Origin: an uncultured Desulfovibrio sp.
GTDB taxonomy: Bacteria > Desulfobacterota > Desulfovibrionia > Desulfovibrionales > Desulfovibrionaceae
NCBI GenBank assembly: GCA_913060505.1
Contig: CAJXRQ010000001.1
Span: forward strand, 327,178 to 391,177
Length of the DNA stretch: 64,000 nucleotides
Direction: 5' to 3'
Under the pieces are notes generated by a model that saw nothing but the letters and a program-made list of their open reading frames with translations, ran no database searches and was not told the origin of the DNA. The position numbers were made by a program, and so were the translations under genes. Shown piece by piece: positions 56,016 through 64,000 of the stretch (its first letter is position 1; the number at the start of each line of letters is the position of its first letter).

Positions 56016-59000
56016 TTACTCCTTGATAAATGGGGCTGAAATCTTGCGTCGTAGCTGGCGGACGAATTCAAGCGGGGCCTCATAAAGGTTTTCAGCGGTG
56101 ACATTGGTCGTTTCTGCGGGAAGTTCCGTGACGCCGCACATGTGGATACCCGTTCGTCTGACGTTGCCGTTCATGAGGTGCAGAAGCATTGCCACCATGG
56201 CGAAGGCGACAAAAAGCATGACCCCTACCAGGGTTGCGTTCCACATCTGAGGCGCATTGGTCACGCCGGACAACGTGCTGACCACCGCGGGCAGGTCGAG
56301 AGTCTGCATGATGGAGCCGATGGGGCTCAAGACCATACCCGGGAAGATGCCTGTCGCCAGACATATCGAAGCAAGGATGCCCATGGGAGCGAGCATGAGA
56401 GGACCGACCTCGGTGACCGATGCGTGTCTGTCCGCGGGATGTCCGAGGAAGGCGGAATGGAGAAACTTGATGAAGTAGGCGAGCGTCAGAACGCTGCCGG
56501 ACAGGGCCAGAAGCAGGAGCAGTATTTCCCCCTTGTCCAGCAAGGCATTGTACAACAGCCATTTGGACGTGAATCCGTTGAAGGGAGGTACGCCCGCTGC
56601 CGACATGGTGGCCACGCCGAATGCGAGCGTGGTCAGCGGCATGCGCCGTCCGATGCCCCCCAGTTCGTTAAGGGAATGGGCATGGGTTTTATACATCAGA
56701 GCCCCTGCGCAGAGGAACGCGAGATTTTTGAAAGCCATATGGTTGACGAAGTGCATCAGGCCTCCGGTCACGCCCATGGGCGTACCGAGACAGAGACCGA
56801 GCAGGATGTACCCGAGCTGGCTGACAGTCGAGTAGATAAGCACTCCCTTGATGCCTGACTGGGTCACGGCTTTGTAAGCCGCGTAGAAAATGGTCGCTGC
56901 GGCAACCCATGCGCCGGTGTACATGATGTTTGCCATGAGAGGGGTGCCCTGTAGCGGCCTGCCGATGACGAAACAGAGCACGAGCATACCTAATGGCGCA
57001 GTTTTGAGCAGAACGGCCGAAATGTAGCCGCTGACGGGGGTGGGGGCAGTGGCAGGATGCATCTGCCAGTCGATGCGCAGGGGAATCATGGCGGCTTTCA
57101 TGAAGAAGCCGATGGCCATCAATACGACGGGGAAGCCCCATTGCGCAGTTCTCAGCTTGGCGAGTGTTTCGGTGATGGCAGCGATATCATATATTCCTGC
57201 AAGACGCCCCAGAAGGAGAACTCCCAGAAATATACATGACGCGCCGATGAGGTTGAACAGAAAGTATTTGGTTCCTTCTTTTCGCGCTTCGTTGCTTTCT
57301 TCATGAATGATGGCAAAGAAAAGCGGCCAACTGCTCATGATTTCCCAGAAGGCGAAGAAGTTGAAAAGGTCGGATGAGAGGGCCAGTCCGGTGAGCCCGC
57401 AAACCATAACCAGACAGACGGAGAAGAAGCGCCACTGACGATGACTGTGGTTCATGTACTGGGCCGCATAAAGGAAGCTGAGAGTGGCGGAGAAGAGAAG
57501 GATGGACGCAAAAGCCATCCCGTATGACGAAGATTGTGGCAGCATAAACAGGCTGCATCCCGCCAGTGCGGTGGTTCCGGCCGCGATTATTCCCATTTGC
57601 CGGGTTCGTTGTAAGCAAACCATGCAGATCGCACCGGCACCAAGAATCAAGGCGGGGATGGGCCAATTCAGAGCAAGGCCGGGGATAGGGACTATACCGG
57701 CGCTACCCCAGATGGCTGCCGCCGCTTTGATTACCGGGGTGAGCCAAAGTTCCGGACGCAGACCGAAGAGGATGCAACCGGATGCCAGCGTCAGCATGGC
57801 AAAGAGCATGGAGTGTGGCGCTTCAGGGACTTTCCGCTGTTCTCCCTGCGTGAAAAAGAGAACTTTGAGCAGCCTTCCGTAATAGACTGCGCCGATGAGG
57901 CTGCCGATCAGGATGACCGCCGCAACCGGATACAATCCCGCTTGCACGGCTGAGTGGAGCATGAGGAACTTGCTGATGAATCCGTTGAAGGGCGGCAATC
58001 CCATAATGGAAAGAATGCCTATGGCAAAGCAGGTTCCGGTTATCGGCATTCGCCGCCCCAGCCCCGCCAGCCTGTCTACGTGCTGGCTTCCCGCACGCAT
58101 GATGAACGCGCCGGCCGCGAGAAAAAGCAGGTTTTTTATCAGAGCATGGTTGACTACGTGCCCCAGGGCGCCAACCGTGGTGATCCAGGTGTTGATGCTC
58201 AGAATGAGTGTTATTTCACCCACCTGTGCGAGTGTGGAGTAGGCGAGCATGCGTTTGATGTCGTTTTGGCGTAGGGCCATGATTTCACCGAAGAGCAGGG
58301 TGATGCAGCCGGTGAACATAAGCAGGTTCGGCAGGAGCGATTTGCCTCCGGTCTCAAAAAACGCCACACCTCCGGCCGCGAGCAGCGGGAGGAATTTGGC
58401 CAGCCCGAGAATACCTGCTTTGGTCAAGATGCCGGACATGGGGGCCGAGATGGATGACGGAGCAACTGGATGGGCATCCGGCAGCCATGAATGCATGGGA
58501 AAGAGGCCCGCCTTGACCCCAAGCCCGATGAAAAAGAGCAGGGCGATGAGCGCTCCGGTGCCGCCCAATCCTGCCGGTGCCGCCAACTGCAGGTCCGAGA
58601 TAACGAAGGTACCCGTGGAGCTGTGCCACAGGAGAATCCCGTAATGCATTATCGTGGCGCCGGAAACGCACATGATGAAATATTTGTACCCTGCCTTGAG
58701 GGCTTCTTTTGTCTGTTTGTGGATGACAAGCAGGTAGGAGGTCCAGGTCATCAACTCCCAGAAAAGATAAAAGTTGCCGAGATCATGGGCGGTTGCCACC
58801 CCCACAAGCGAGCCATACATAAGAAACAGGAAGAAAAAGTATCGGTTGGCGTTCGGCTTTTCACCCAGATAGCCTATGGAGTAAATAACCACGAGGGTGC
58901 AGATAAAAGCGAACAGCAGTGAGCCGAGAAACAGGAAAGCGTCTGATTGGGGCGTCAGGGCGACCGTCACAAGCGCCCCTGCCGCGATGGATACAGCCAG

Positions 59001-59774
59001 GATGTTCCGCAGTCGGGATGACAGTCTCCCGGCGGCAAAGACGGCGAAGGCTCCGAGATAGGGGACCAGAACCTCGAGAGGCCACGGGCGTTCAAAATGC
59101 GGCAAGGCGTTTCCGGCCGTTGTCGTTCCTGTGAAGATGGCAAGTTGTTTACAGAAGTGGAGAATCGGTTCCGGATGGATGGTCATGAAGGCGGTCAAGC
59201 CTGCCAGTACCAGCGCAATCATACCGGAGATGGAAATGAATTCATTGCCTTGGGCTGTGGCCGTTTTATCCTGCGTCTCAAAGCAGATCGTTTGTATGGC
59301 GCGAAGAATGTATATGGCCGCGATAATGGTGCCAAGTGTGGCTGAAGCGGCAATCAGATAGTTGCCGTTTTCAATGGCCGCATAGGTGACGATGAATTTG
59401 CTGATTGCCCCTTTGAACGGGGAAAGCCCCATGAAGGAGAACATCCCGAAACCGAACAGCAACGCGGTCATGGGCAGCCGGGTGCGCATACCTCGCAGGG
59501 CGTCGAGATTCCAGGAACCGGCCTCTCTGGCCAGTCTCCACGCCGCCAGAAACGCGAGGCTGCGGATCACTATCTGGCAGATCAGATGCATGAAAGACCC
59601 TGTGATACCTGAAGTGGAGCCAACGCCCAAGCCTATCAGGAGATAGCCGGTCTCGGCGATCGTGGAAAAAATCAGGAGCCTTTTGAGGTTATAAACGGAA
59701 CGCAGTGCCAGCAACTCGCCCATTATGATAATGAGCGCGCCAGTGATGGATATAAAATGGGATGCCGTGGACAT
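56016..59774 (-). CDS. cooM: hydrogenase ion-pumping subunit CooM (giant antiporter-like)
   Basis: This very hydrophobic protein of 1252 residues is built from Mrp/NuoL-type antiporter units. Three homologous anchor segments recur about 470 residues apart: LLIFSTIAETGYLLIGLG (about 33), MLAYSTLAQVGE (about 510) and VLIYSTVSQLGYILLGL (about 978). Each is followed by a His-containing helix and an SPFKG/PPFNG loop. Units 2 and 3 are complete, with TM5 Glu and TM7 Lys; unit 1 is only the C-terminal half. It is first in cooMKLXUH, with SD GGAGGAGG and a CooA box 52 nt upstream. Confidence 0.93.
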   Translation of the reverse strand: MSTASHFISITGALIIIMGELLALRSVYNLKRLLIFSTIAETGYLLIGLGVGSTSGITGSFMHLICQIVIRSLAFLAAWRLAREAGSWNLDALRGMRTRLPMTALLFGFGMFSFMGLSPFKGAISKFIVTYAAIENGNYLIAASATLGTIIAAIYILRAIQTICFETQDKTATAQGNEFISISGMIALVLAGLTAFMTIHPEPILHFCKQLAIFTGTTTAGNALPHFERPWPLEVLVPYLGAFAVFAAGRLSSRLRNILAVSIAAGALVTVALTPQSDAFLFLGSLLFAFICTLVVIYSIGYLGEKPNANRYFFFLFLMYGSLVGVATAHDLGNFYLFWELMTWTSYLLVIHKQTKEALKAGYKYFIMCVSGATIMHYGILLWHSSTGTFVISDLQLAAPAGLGGTGALIALLFFIGLGVKAGLFPMHSWLPDAHPVAPSSISAPMSGILTKAGILGLAKFLPLLAAGGVAFFETGGKSLLPNLLMFTGCITLLFGEIMALRQNDIKRMLAYSTLAQVGEITLILSINTWITTVGALGHVVNHALIKNLLFLAAGAFIMRAGSQHVDRLAGLGRRMPITGTCFAIGILSIMGLPPFNGFISKFLMLHSAVQAGLYPVAAVILIGSLIGAVYYGRLLKVLFFTQGEQRKVPEAPHSMLFAMLTLASGCILFGLRPELWLTPVIKAAAAIWGSAGIVPIPGLALNWPIPALILGAGAICMVCLQRTRQMGIIAAGTTALAGCSLFMLPQSSSYGMAFASILLFSATLSFLYAAQYMNHSHRQWRFFSVCLVMVCGLTGLALSSDLFNFFAFWEIMSSWPLFFAIIHEESNEARKEGTKYFLFNLIGASCIFLGVLLLGRLAGIYDIAAITETLAKLRTAQWGFPVVLMAIGFFMKAAMIPLRIDWQMHPATAPTPVSGYISAVLLKTAPLGMLVLCFVIGRPLQGTPLMANIMYTGAWVAAATIFYAAYKAVTQSGIKGVLIYSTVSQLGYILLGLCLGTPMGVTGGLMHFVNHMAFKNLAFLCAGALMYKTHAHSLNELGGIGRRMPLTTLAFGVATMSAAGVPPFNGFTSKWLLYNALLDKGEILLLLLALSGSVLTLAYFIKFLHSAFLGHPADRHASVTEVGPLMLAPMGILASICLATGIFPGMVLSPIGSIMQTLDLPAVVSTLSGVTNAPQMWNATLVGVMLFVAFAMVAMLLHLMNGNVRRTGIHMCGVTELPAETTNVTAENLYEAPLEFVRQLRRKISAPFIKE

Positions 59775-59798
59775 TATTACTGAATCCTCCTCCCGCCT

Positions 59799-59841
59799 CT
59801 ATAAGAAGGAGGTGAAGGAACCGTCTGTCCATTCTTTGACA
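59799..59841 (-). promoter_or_regulatory. cooM promoter with CooA-type box
   Basis: TGTCC-ATTCTT-TGACA (59826-59841) matches the TGTC-N8-GACA layout of CooA sites. On the minus strand a -10-like TTATAG (59804-59799) predicts a start near 59792, which puts the box centre about 41.5 bp upstream, the class II activator position. No good -35 hexamer is seen, as expected for an activator-dependent promoter. The leader would be under 20 nt. Confidence 0.75.
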
Positions 59842-59848
59842 AAAAAAA

Positions 59849-60517
59849 TTAAAGAGGCAATTGGGATGCCGCCTGGAGGCGGTCCATGTCGGGAATGAAA
59901 AATTTTCCTCTGCTTCGGCGTTCGATAAGACCTGATTTGTACATGTCGTTGAGGAGTGTGGACACCATCTGGCGTGAAGCGCCCACTAGCTGGGCGATTT
60001 GTCCCACTGTGAGAGTGAGTTCAAGGAGGCGTCCGCCGTCTTGATCAACACCCGACAGCAGAGCTTCCTCATAAAAGAAGAGTGTCAGACGCAATTCCGT
60101 ATCGCGAAAAGCGAAGCCGTCGATTATCGAAAAGGAGCCGGAAAGCAGCTCACCGAGAACCTTGACCATGGTCAGGGTGAATTCACAGTGTTCAGCGGCT
60201 ATTTTTTTGAATTCATGGACAGGACAGACGTACATGCTGCCGTTCTCCAGAGCCCGACAGGTCGCCCGGGTGTGCGTACTGTATATGTCCCCCGGGCTGA
60301 GGATGGAGAGCATAAACTCGCGAGAAGTGGAACTCAGATAAATTCGGGCTTTTCCTTCGCGAATAATGAAAACGTTATTCTCCTTGCCGTCCGGCGAAGC
60401 CAAAACCTCTCCCTTGAGAAAAGAACGGGCATGAAATGCCTTGAGGATGTTTTTGTTCTCAGGGGATTCAATGATTTTAATGAGATCAAGACTTGTAAGT
60501 CTCATTTTCGACTGCAT
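59849..60517 (-). CDS. cooA: CooA-like CO-sensing CRP/FNR regulator
   Basis: CooA is a heme CRP-family activator of coo genes. From ATG 60517 this protein has 222 residues: a cyclic-nucleotide-binding-like domain (about 30-120), a dimer helix, and a helix-turn-helix with GASRQMVSTLLNDM. The Gln after Ser-Arg replaces the Glu of CRP, fitting TGTC rather than TGTG recognition. The heme region reads PGDIYSTHTRATC: His82 matches the CO-form heme histidine, but Ser80 stands where R. rubrum CooA has Cys75. FNR-type iron-sulfur cysteines are absent. A TTG at 60535 and ATG at 60505 are other starts. Confidence 0.85.
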   Translation of the reverse strand: MQSKMRLTSLDLIKIIESPENKNILKAFHARSFLKGEVLASPDGKENNVFIIREGKARIYLSSTSREFMLSILSPGDIYSTHTRATCRALENGSMYVCPVHEFKKIAAEHCEFTLTMVKVLGELLSGSFSIIDGFAFRDTELRLTLFFYEEALLSGVDQDGGRLLELTLTVGQIAQLVGASRQMVSTLLNDMYKSGLIERRSRGKFFIPDMDRLQAASQLPL

Positions 60518-60621
60518 AATGCGCTCTCTTTGCAAGAGATTTTATCTGGTTAATTTTTTATTGCTAATAAGAAAAAAATCAAAGAGCAATTCGGTTTTTT
60601 CTATCCGGGTGACGTTTTGTC

Positions 60622-60650
60622 TATATAATACAATTTGAAACTATCCCCAA
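60622..60650 (-). promoter_or_regulatory. candidate cooA promoter
   Basis: On the minus strand TTGGGG (60650-60645) and TATATA (60627-60622) are spaced by exactly 17 nt, 105 nt before the chosen cooA start. The intervening leader is AT-rich with several T-runs. No CooA box is seen here, so cooA is probably expressed constitutively. Confidence 0.4.
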
Positions 60651-61545
60651 ATAAAAAAAGGTAAATTGGGACGAAGGTCTCGTTTTCATGTCTGCTGTAT
60701 GTTCGCTTTTCACACGACATAACGCAAGTTTTCCGACATTACGCAGTCATGCACGCTATGCATGGTGATCGGGGAACCGCATGGTGACGAACAAGACAAT
60801 CATTTTCTGGCTGTTTTGATCGATTGGCCTGGTGTCCTCAAAAATGGCATTCGAAATGTTATGGGAGGATTCAATCAAGCCTATGATTATAGGTGGTTAG
60901 GGTGGTTCCTTTTTGTTTGGAAAAGAGAAGTGGGGTACCCGGTAGTTCTTCGTTGCGTCTGGGCTAAGGGGCCACAATTGATGACGTTCTAGGTGTGGAC
61001 TACTTTGTTAGCCGTCCTGGACGCTATTTTTAAGGTAGGCAGGTGCATAGGCTCTGTGAGTTTTGTTCTTCAGGGTTGTTCCTTCCTTCGTTGTCCATTC
61101 CACCGAGGCTGGCACGAGGAGGGGGCATCATATGCTGGGATATATCCACCGGATAATTTTTTGCAGGAAGGAGGGGAAAAAGGGCTCATGCGCGTTCCCA
61201 GGTTTTAACGATAGTTAAACATGAACGCATAAATTGGTACTAACGTACCATAACACCAAACAATTCTTTACTGTTCATTTTCAGCCGCACGCTTTCACAT
61301 CCAAACACATCAGGCTGTACACAGTTCCCGTCAAAGGATAACCATATTGATGTCTGGAAATCCATCATTGTCGCAATTTCCCTCGGCTACCTATGCGTAG
61401 CGGCCGAATGAAGCTGCGCGGTATCCAAAATGGATTTCTGGTTTTGTTTGGAGCGTTAACGTTGCTGGGCAAATTCCCCTTGTAAACTCTTTTGAGAATT
61501 TTTTAAGGAGATCAGCAAAAAGGAAATTTCTGTAGCTCGTTCGAT
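60651..61545. other. 0.9-kb region without a recognisable gene
   Basis: Two plus-strand open frames (60762-60992, 76 codons; 60993-61208, 71 codons) have no recognisable family and no good ribosome binding sites. No minus-strand frame of 60 codons exists. A perfect inverted repeat TGGTAC-TAAC-GTACCA lies at 61235-61250. Transposase-like motifs or terminal repeats were not seen. Base composition is more AT-rich than in the flanking genes. Confidence 0.6.
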
Positions 61546-61580
61546 AAAAAAAAGGTTGCAGCATGCTGCTACAACCTTTT
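61543..61580 (-). terminator. terminator of tRNA-Leu
   Basis: AAAGGTTG (61551-61558) pairs with CAACCTTT (61572-61579), with a partly paired loop. On the minus strand the stem is followed by eight T residues. It begins 8 nt past the tRNA 3' end. Confidence 0.85.
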
Positions 61581-61587
61581 GCTCTCA

Positions 61588-61674
61588 TGGTGCCGAAGAG
61601 AAGACTCGAACTTCCACGCCCGTGAAGGCACATGGTCCTGAACCATGCGTGTCTACCAATTCCACCACTTCGGC
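61588..61674 (-). tRNA. leuT(CAG): tRNA-Leu (anticodon CAG)
   Basis: The minus strand gives an 87-nt cloverleaf with acceptor stem GCCGAAG/CTTCGGC, discriminator A and an encoded CCA end. The anticodon loop is TTCAGGA, reading CUG codons, the dominant leucine codon in the ribosomal genes of this window. The long variable arm and the GTTCGAGTC T-loop are typical of class II leucine tRNA. Confidence 0.95.
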
Positions 61675-61687
61675 TCGGCAGATTGGG

Positions 61688-61716
61688 TTTATATATACGC
61701 CAGTTCGGCTTTGCAA
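61688..61716 (-). promoter_or_regulatory. promoter of tRNA-Leu
   Basis: On the minus strand TTGCAA (61716-61711) and TATAAA (61693-61688) are spaced by exactly 17 nt and lie 14 nt before the mature tRNA 5' end. With the downstream terminator this makes an independent single-tRNA unit. Confidence 0.75.
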
Positions 61717-61756
61717 GCTTTTTTTTCAGGATTTTGCATTTGTCTGAAATGATGCA

Positions 61757-63490
61757 CTATTCATTGTTTTCCCACGGCAGGGGAACCAAAGCGGATACCA
61801 CGGCGGGAACCTGACCGGATTCCACAAAGCGGGCCAACTGCTGAACCTCTTCGGCCATGTATCTGTCCGTGCGCACTACCGGGAACAGTTTTTCTTCTTC
61901 CATCTTGGTGAATAGAGCCTCTGAGGCTGGACTGAGTTGCTTTTCCCGGTCTGTCAGCGGATGTTCCCGGGTGACGGTCGCATCGAAGACCACGCCATGT
62001 CCATGTCCGTTCATGCGATTTTTGAGTGCTTCCAGATCCTCCTGAACCCAGCCGGGCAGTGTGGCCTCCGTGGGAATGGTGCTCAATCGTTTACGGATGG
62101 CCATGGCCTGATGAATGTAAGCCAGCTCTATGGCCAATACATGGGCGGCCCTGGGCAGGGTTTTAAACAGGCGAACGGCGAGGCCGGTGCCCATGCTGAC
62201 GTGATCCTCCTGACCGGAGTTGGTAGAGATATTGAACAGGTGGCTCGGCATGCACTGGCCCCAGATGTCGTTGGTCAGTGATGCCGAAGCGTATTCCAGC
62301 ATCATCATGCCGCTGGAGAGCGCCTTGTCTTCGTGAGCCATGTCCGGCCATTTGAGGTCGCGTCCGAGCCCTTTGTTGCGCACGGGATCCACAAAGCGGA
62401 CGGAACGCATGTGCGCAAGGTTGGACATGATGGAAAGGGCCTGCATGAGGTTGTATATCTGTACGGCCACAGGCATGCCGTGGAAATGGCCGCCGGAAAC
62501 GATGTCTGTGTATTCGCCGTCCGGACCGGGCAGAAGGATGGGATTGTCCGTGGCGCTGTTGGCCTCCACCAGCAGGGCGTTCTCCGCCGTGCTGATGAGA
62601 TCGTGGCAGGTTCCCAACACCTGTGCCGCGCAACGGATGTTGTAGGGATCCTGCACTTGCCCGTCCGTCTTGAAATCCCTATGGGCGGCGCGGATGGGGG
62701 AATCCTGCATGAGTTGCCAAATCCAGTCTGCCACGCGCAGCGCTCCGGCGTGGGGACGTACAGCATGAAAGTCCGGCCGGAAATAGGTGTCCGGCGCAAG
62801 CATAACCTGTGCAACAAGTGCGGAGTTCACGGCTGCCGTGCGTAGCAGATCTTTGAGCTTGGCACAGGAGGCGAGGCCAAGCGCATTCATGAACTGCACG
62901 CCGTTGTTCAGGGCAAGGCCTTCCTTCATTTCAAATTGTACAGGTTCCAGCCCTGCTTTTTCCAAGGCTTCGGAGGCGGGGATGCGTTTTTGACCGAGAA
63001 AAACGTCGCCTTCGCCCATGACGGCCATGGCGATGTGCGAGAGCGGTGCCAGGTCGCCACTGGCCCCTACCGATCCAAGTTCGGGAACCACCGGCGTTAT
63101 GTCCGCATTAAGCATGTTCAGCAACGCCTGAACCAGTGTGGGCCGAACTCCGCTGAATCCGCGAGAGAGCGAATTGGCGCGCAGCAGCATGGTTATACGC
63201 ACAACCTTCCTGTCCATGGGAGCTCCTGCGCCCACGGCATGGGAAAGAATGAGGTTTCGTTGCAAGTCGCACAGATGTTCATCCGGCACGGAAAGGTCCA
63301 CGTTGTGGCCGAAACCGCGGTTGAACCCGTATGCCGGCACGTCTTGCGTATTGACGAAACGTTCAATCTGTTCGCGCCGCTCTGCCAGCATGTCGAATGT
63401 GGAACGTGCGAGCTTCACTTGGCTGCCGTCCGCCACGTCCATGACGTCTTTGAGTGTGAGTTGTTCGGTGTGGTTGATGATGACGGTCAT
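61757..63490 (-). CDS. hutH: histidine ammonia-lyase (aromatic amino acid lyase family)
   Basis: The MIO-dependent lyase deaminates histidine to urocanate. The autocatalytic triad is Ala143-Ser144-Gly145 in GSVGASGDLAPLSH. Ser83-His84 (LILSHAVGAGAP) and GQEDHVSMG (QED rather than the NQD of phenylalanine lyases) favour histidase. At 577 residues it is about 65 longer than usual histidases, the excess being at the C-terminus. The normally conserved YGVNTGFG reads YGFNRGFG (54-61). The neighbouring hutG, 12 nt upstream, supports histidine degradation; other aryl substrates are possible. Confidence 0.85.
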   Translation of the reverse strand: MTVIINHTEQLTLKDVMDVADGSQVKLARSTFDMLAERREQIERFVNTQDVPAYGFNRGFGHNVDLSVPDEHLCDLQRNLILSHAVGAGAPMDRKVVRITMLLRANSLSRGFSGVRPTLVQALLNMLNADITPVVPELGSVGASGDLAPLSHIAMAVMGEGDVFLGQKRIPASEALEKAGLEPVQFEMKEGLALNNGVQFMNALGLASCAKLKDLLRTAAVNSALVAQVMLAPDTYFRPDFHAVRPHAGALRVADWIWQLMQDSPIRAAHRDFKTDGQVQDPYNIRCAAQVLGTCHDLISTAENALLVEANSATDNPILLPGPDGEYTDIVSGGHFHGMPVAVQIYNLMQALSIMSNLAHMRSVRFVDPVRNKGLGRDLKWPDMAHEDKALSSGMMMLEYASASLTNDIWGQCMPSHLFNISTNSGQEDHVSMGTGLAVRLFKTLPRAAHVLAIELAYIHQAMAIRKRLSTIPTEATLPGWVQEDLEALKNRMNGHGHGVVFDATVTREHPLTDREKQLSPASEALFTKMEEEKLFPVVRTDRYMAEEVQQLARFVESGQVPAVVSALVPLPWENNE

Positions 63491-63502
63491 GATTCCTCCG
63501 GG

Positions 63503-64000
63503 CTAGGCCCATCCATAAAGAAATGTATATGTGGCCAGTGCCGCCAGCTTTGCGGTGCGGTCGTCAATGTCCATTTCCGGATTTGTTTCCGTGATTTCAA
63601 ATACTGCTGTTTCGGAATGCCGGAAGCAGTGGTCCGCAAACAGCAGTACGTCCCGCCCGGAAAGTCCGACAGGGGAAGGCGCACTGACTCCCGGCGCATC
63701 TGCGGCGCATATCGAGTCCATATCCAACCCTGCGAACAGGGGACGGTTTGCAATGCTTTCGAACAGTTCGTCAAGGTAGCGGGCAACCCCTTTTGATGCC
63801 ATGCGTGCCAGAGTATGGACATGAACGCCCATGGCTCTTGCCTGTTCAAGGTAACGGGGACTGTTGGCCTGTGGCTGCGTGCCGACCTCATGGAGATTTT
63901 CGGGACACAGAAAATTCTGTTCCAGCAGCATGCGATAGGGCGTTCCTGAGTGGGGTTGATTTGCCTCACGCATGTCGAGATGCGCGTCCACGTTTATGGC
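63503..64000 (-). CDS. hutG: formimidoylglutamase (3' part; ureohydrolase family)
   Basis: The frame is open at the right edge, so the N-terminal half lies outside the window; 165 codons are visible. It starts AINVDAHLDMRE, containing the DAHxD manganese ligands of the arginase/agmatinase fold, and later LDMDSICAADAPGVSAPSPVGL, the second metal motif in the form typical of HutG. HutG converts formiminoglutamate to glutamate and formamide in histidine degradation. Agmatinase is less likely because of the hutH neighbour. Confidence 0.8.
   Translation of the reverse strand, partial: AINVDAHLDMREANQPHSGTPYRMLLEQNFLCPENLHEVGTQPQANSPRYLEQARAMGVHVHTLARMASKGVARYLDELFESIANRPLFAGLDMDSICAADAPGVSAPSPVGLSGRDVLLFADHCFRHSETAVFEITETNPEMDIDDRTAKLAALATYTFLYGWA

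Noticed and set aside
60762..61208. Two consecutive plus-strand frames (76 and 71 codons) upstream of cooA
   Set aside because: No motifs, no good ribosome binding sites, and amino-acid composition (many Trp, Cys) like random translation. Mentioned only in the gap entry.

Overview
The window is a chromosomal segment of an anaerobic deltaproteobacterium, most likely a sulfate reducer of the Desulfovibrionales (Desulfovibrio/Pseudodesulfovibrio type). I infer this from the gene content (futalosine-type menaquinone genes, a complete coo CO dehydrogenase/energy-conserving hydrogenase cluster, zinc-ribbon versions of ribosomal proteins S4, S14, L24 and L36) and from the moderate-GC, strongly biased codon use. 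No database search was run.

Region 1 (1-28360, all + strand) is a nearly unbroken translation/transcription superblock: rplK(partial)-rplA-rplJ-rplL-rpoB-rpoC, then rpsL-rpsG-fusA, then the S10, spc and alpha operons through rplQ, with secY and map inside. There is no tuf after fusA and no infA or adk around secY. Structured RNA elements sit before rplJ, between rplL and rpoB, between rpsL and rpsG, and before rpsJ. Intrinsic terminators follow rpoC and rplQ.

Region 2 (28370-39510) holds a LysR regulator, pyruvate kinase, and a futalosine menaquinone block: tetR-mqnE-mqnC-mqnA on the minus strand, diverging from mqnD on the plus strand around a shared palindromic operator. Then come an FkbM methyltransferase, a DMT exporter, a small zinc-ribbon protein, DarP/YjgA and a family-2 glycosyltransferase.

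Region 3 (39519-48583) is accessory: a P-type cation ATPase, a PsiE-like membrane protein, a secreted protein, an MFS transporter, an arylamine N-acetyltransferase, a small helical protein, YceI, a nitroreductase, and about 0.9 kb with no convincing gene.

Region 4 (48584-60517, minus strand) is the coo locus. Its transcription order is cooA, cooMKLXUH, then hypA-cooF-cooS-cooC. It encodes a CO sensor, a group-4 membrane-bound [NiFe] hydrogenase with a giant antiporter-like subunit, a nickel chaperone, the CooF electron carrier, the nickel CO dehydrogenase and its nickel-insertion ATPase. Two 16-bp palindromes with identical half-sites (TGTCC-N6-TGACA) lie directly upstream of cooM and of hypA-cooFSC, which makes this a two-operon CooA regulon. 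Together the parts would oxidise CO, pass electrons through CooF to protons, and conserve energy by ion pumping. The adjacent CooA-like sensor keeps the heme histidine position but has Ser where the classical redox-switch Cys would be.

Region 5 (60518-64000) has about 1 kb without a recognisable gene, tRNA-Leu(CAG) with its own promoter and terminator, and hutH plus the 3' part of hutG for histidine degradation.
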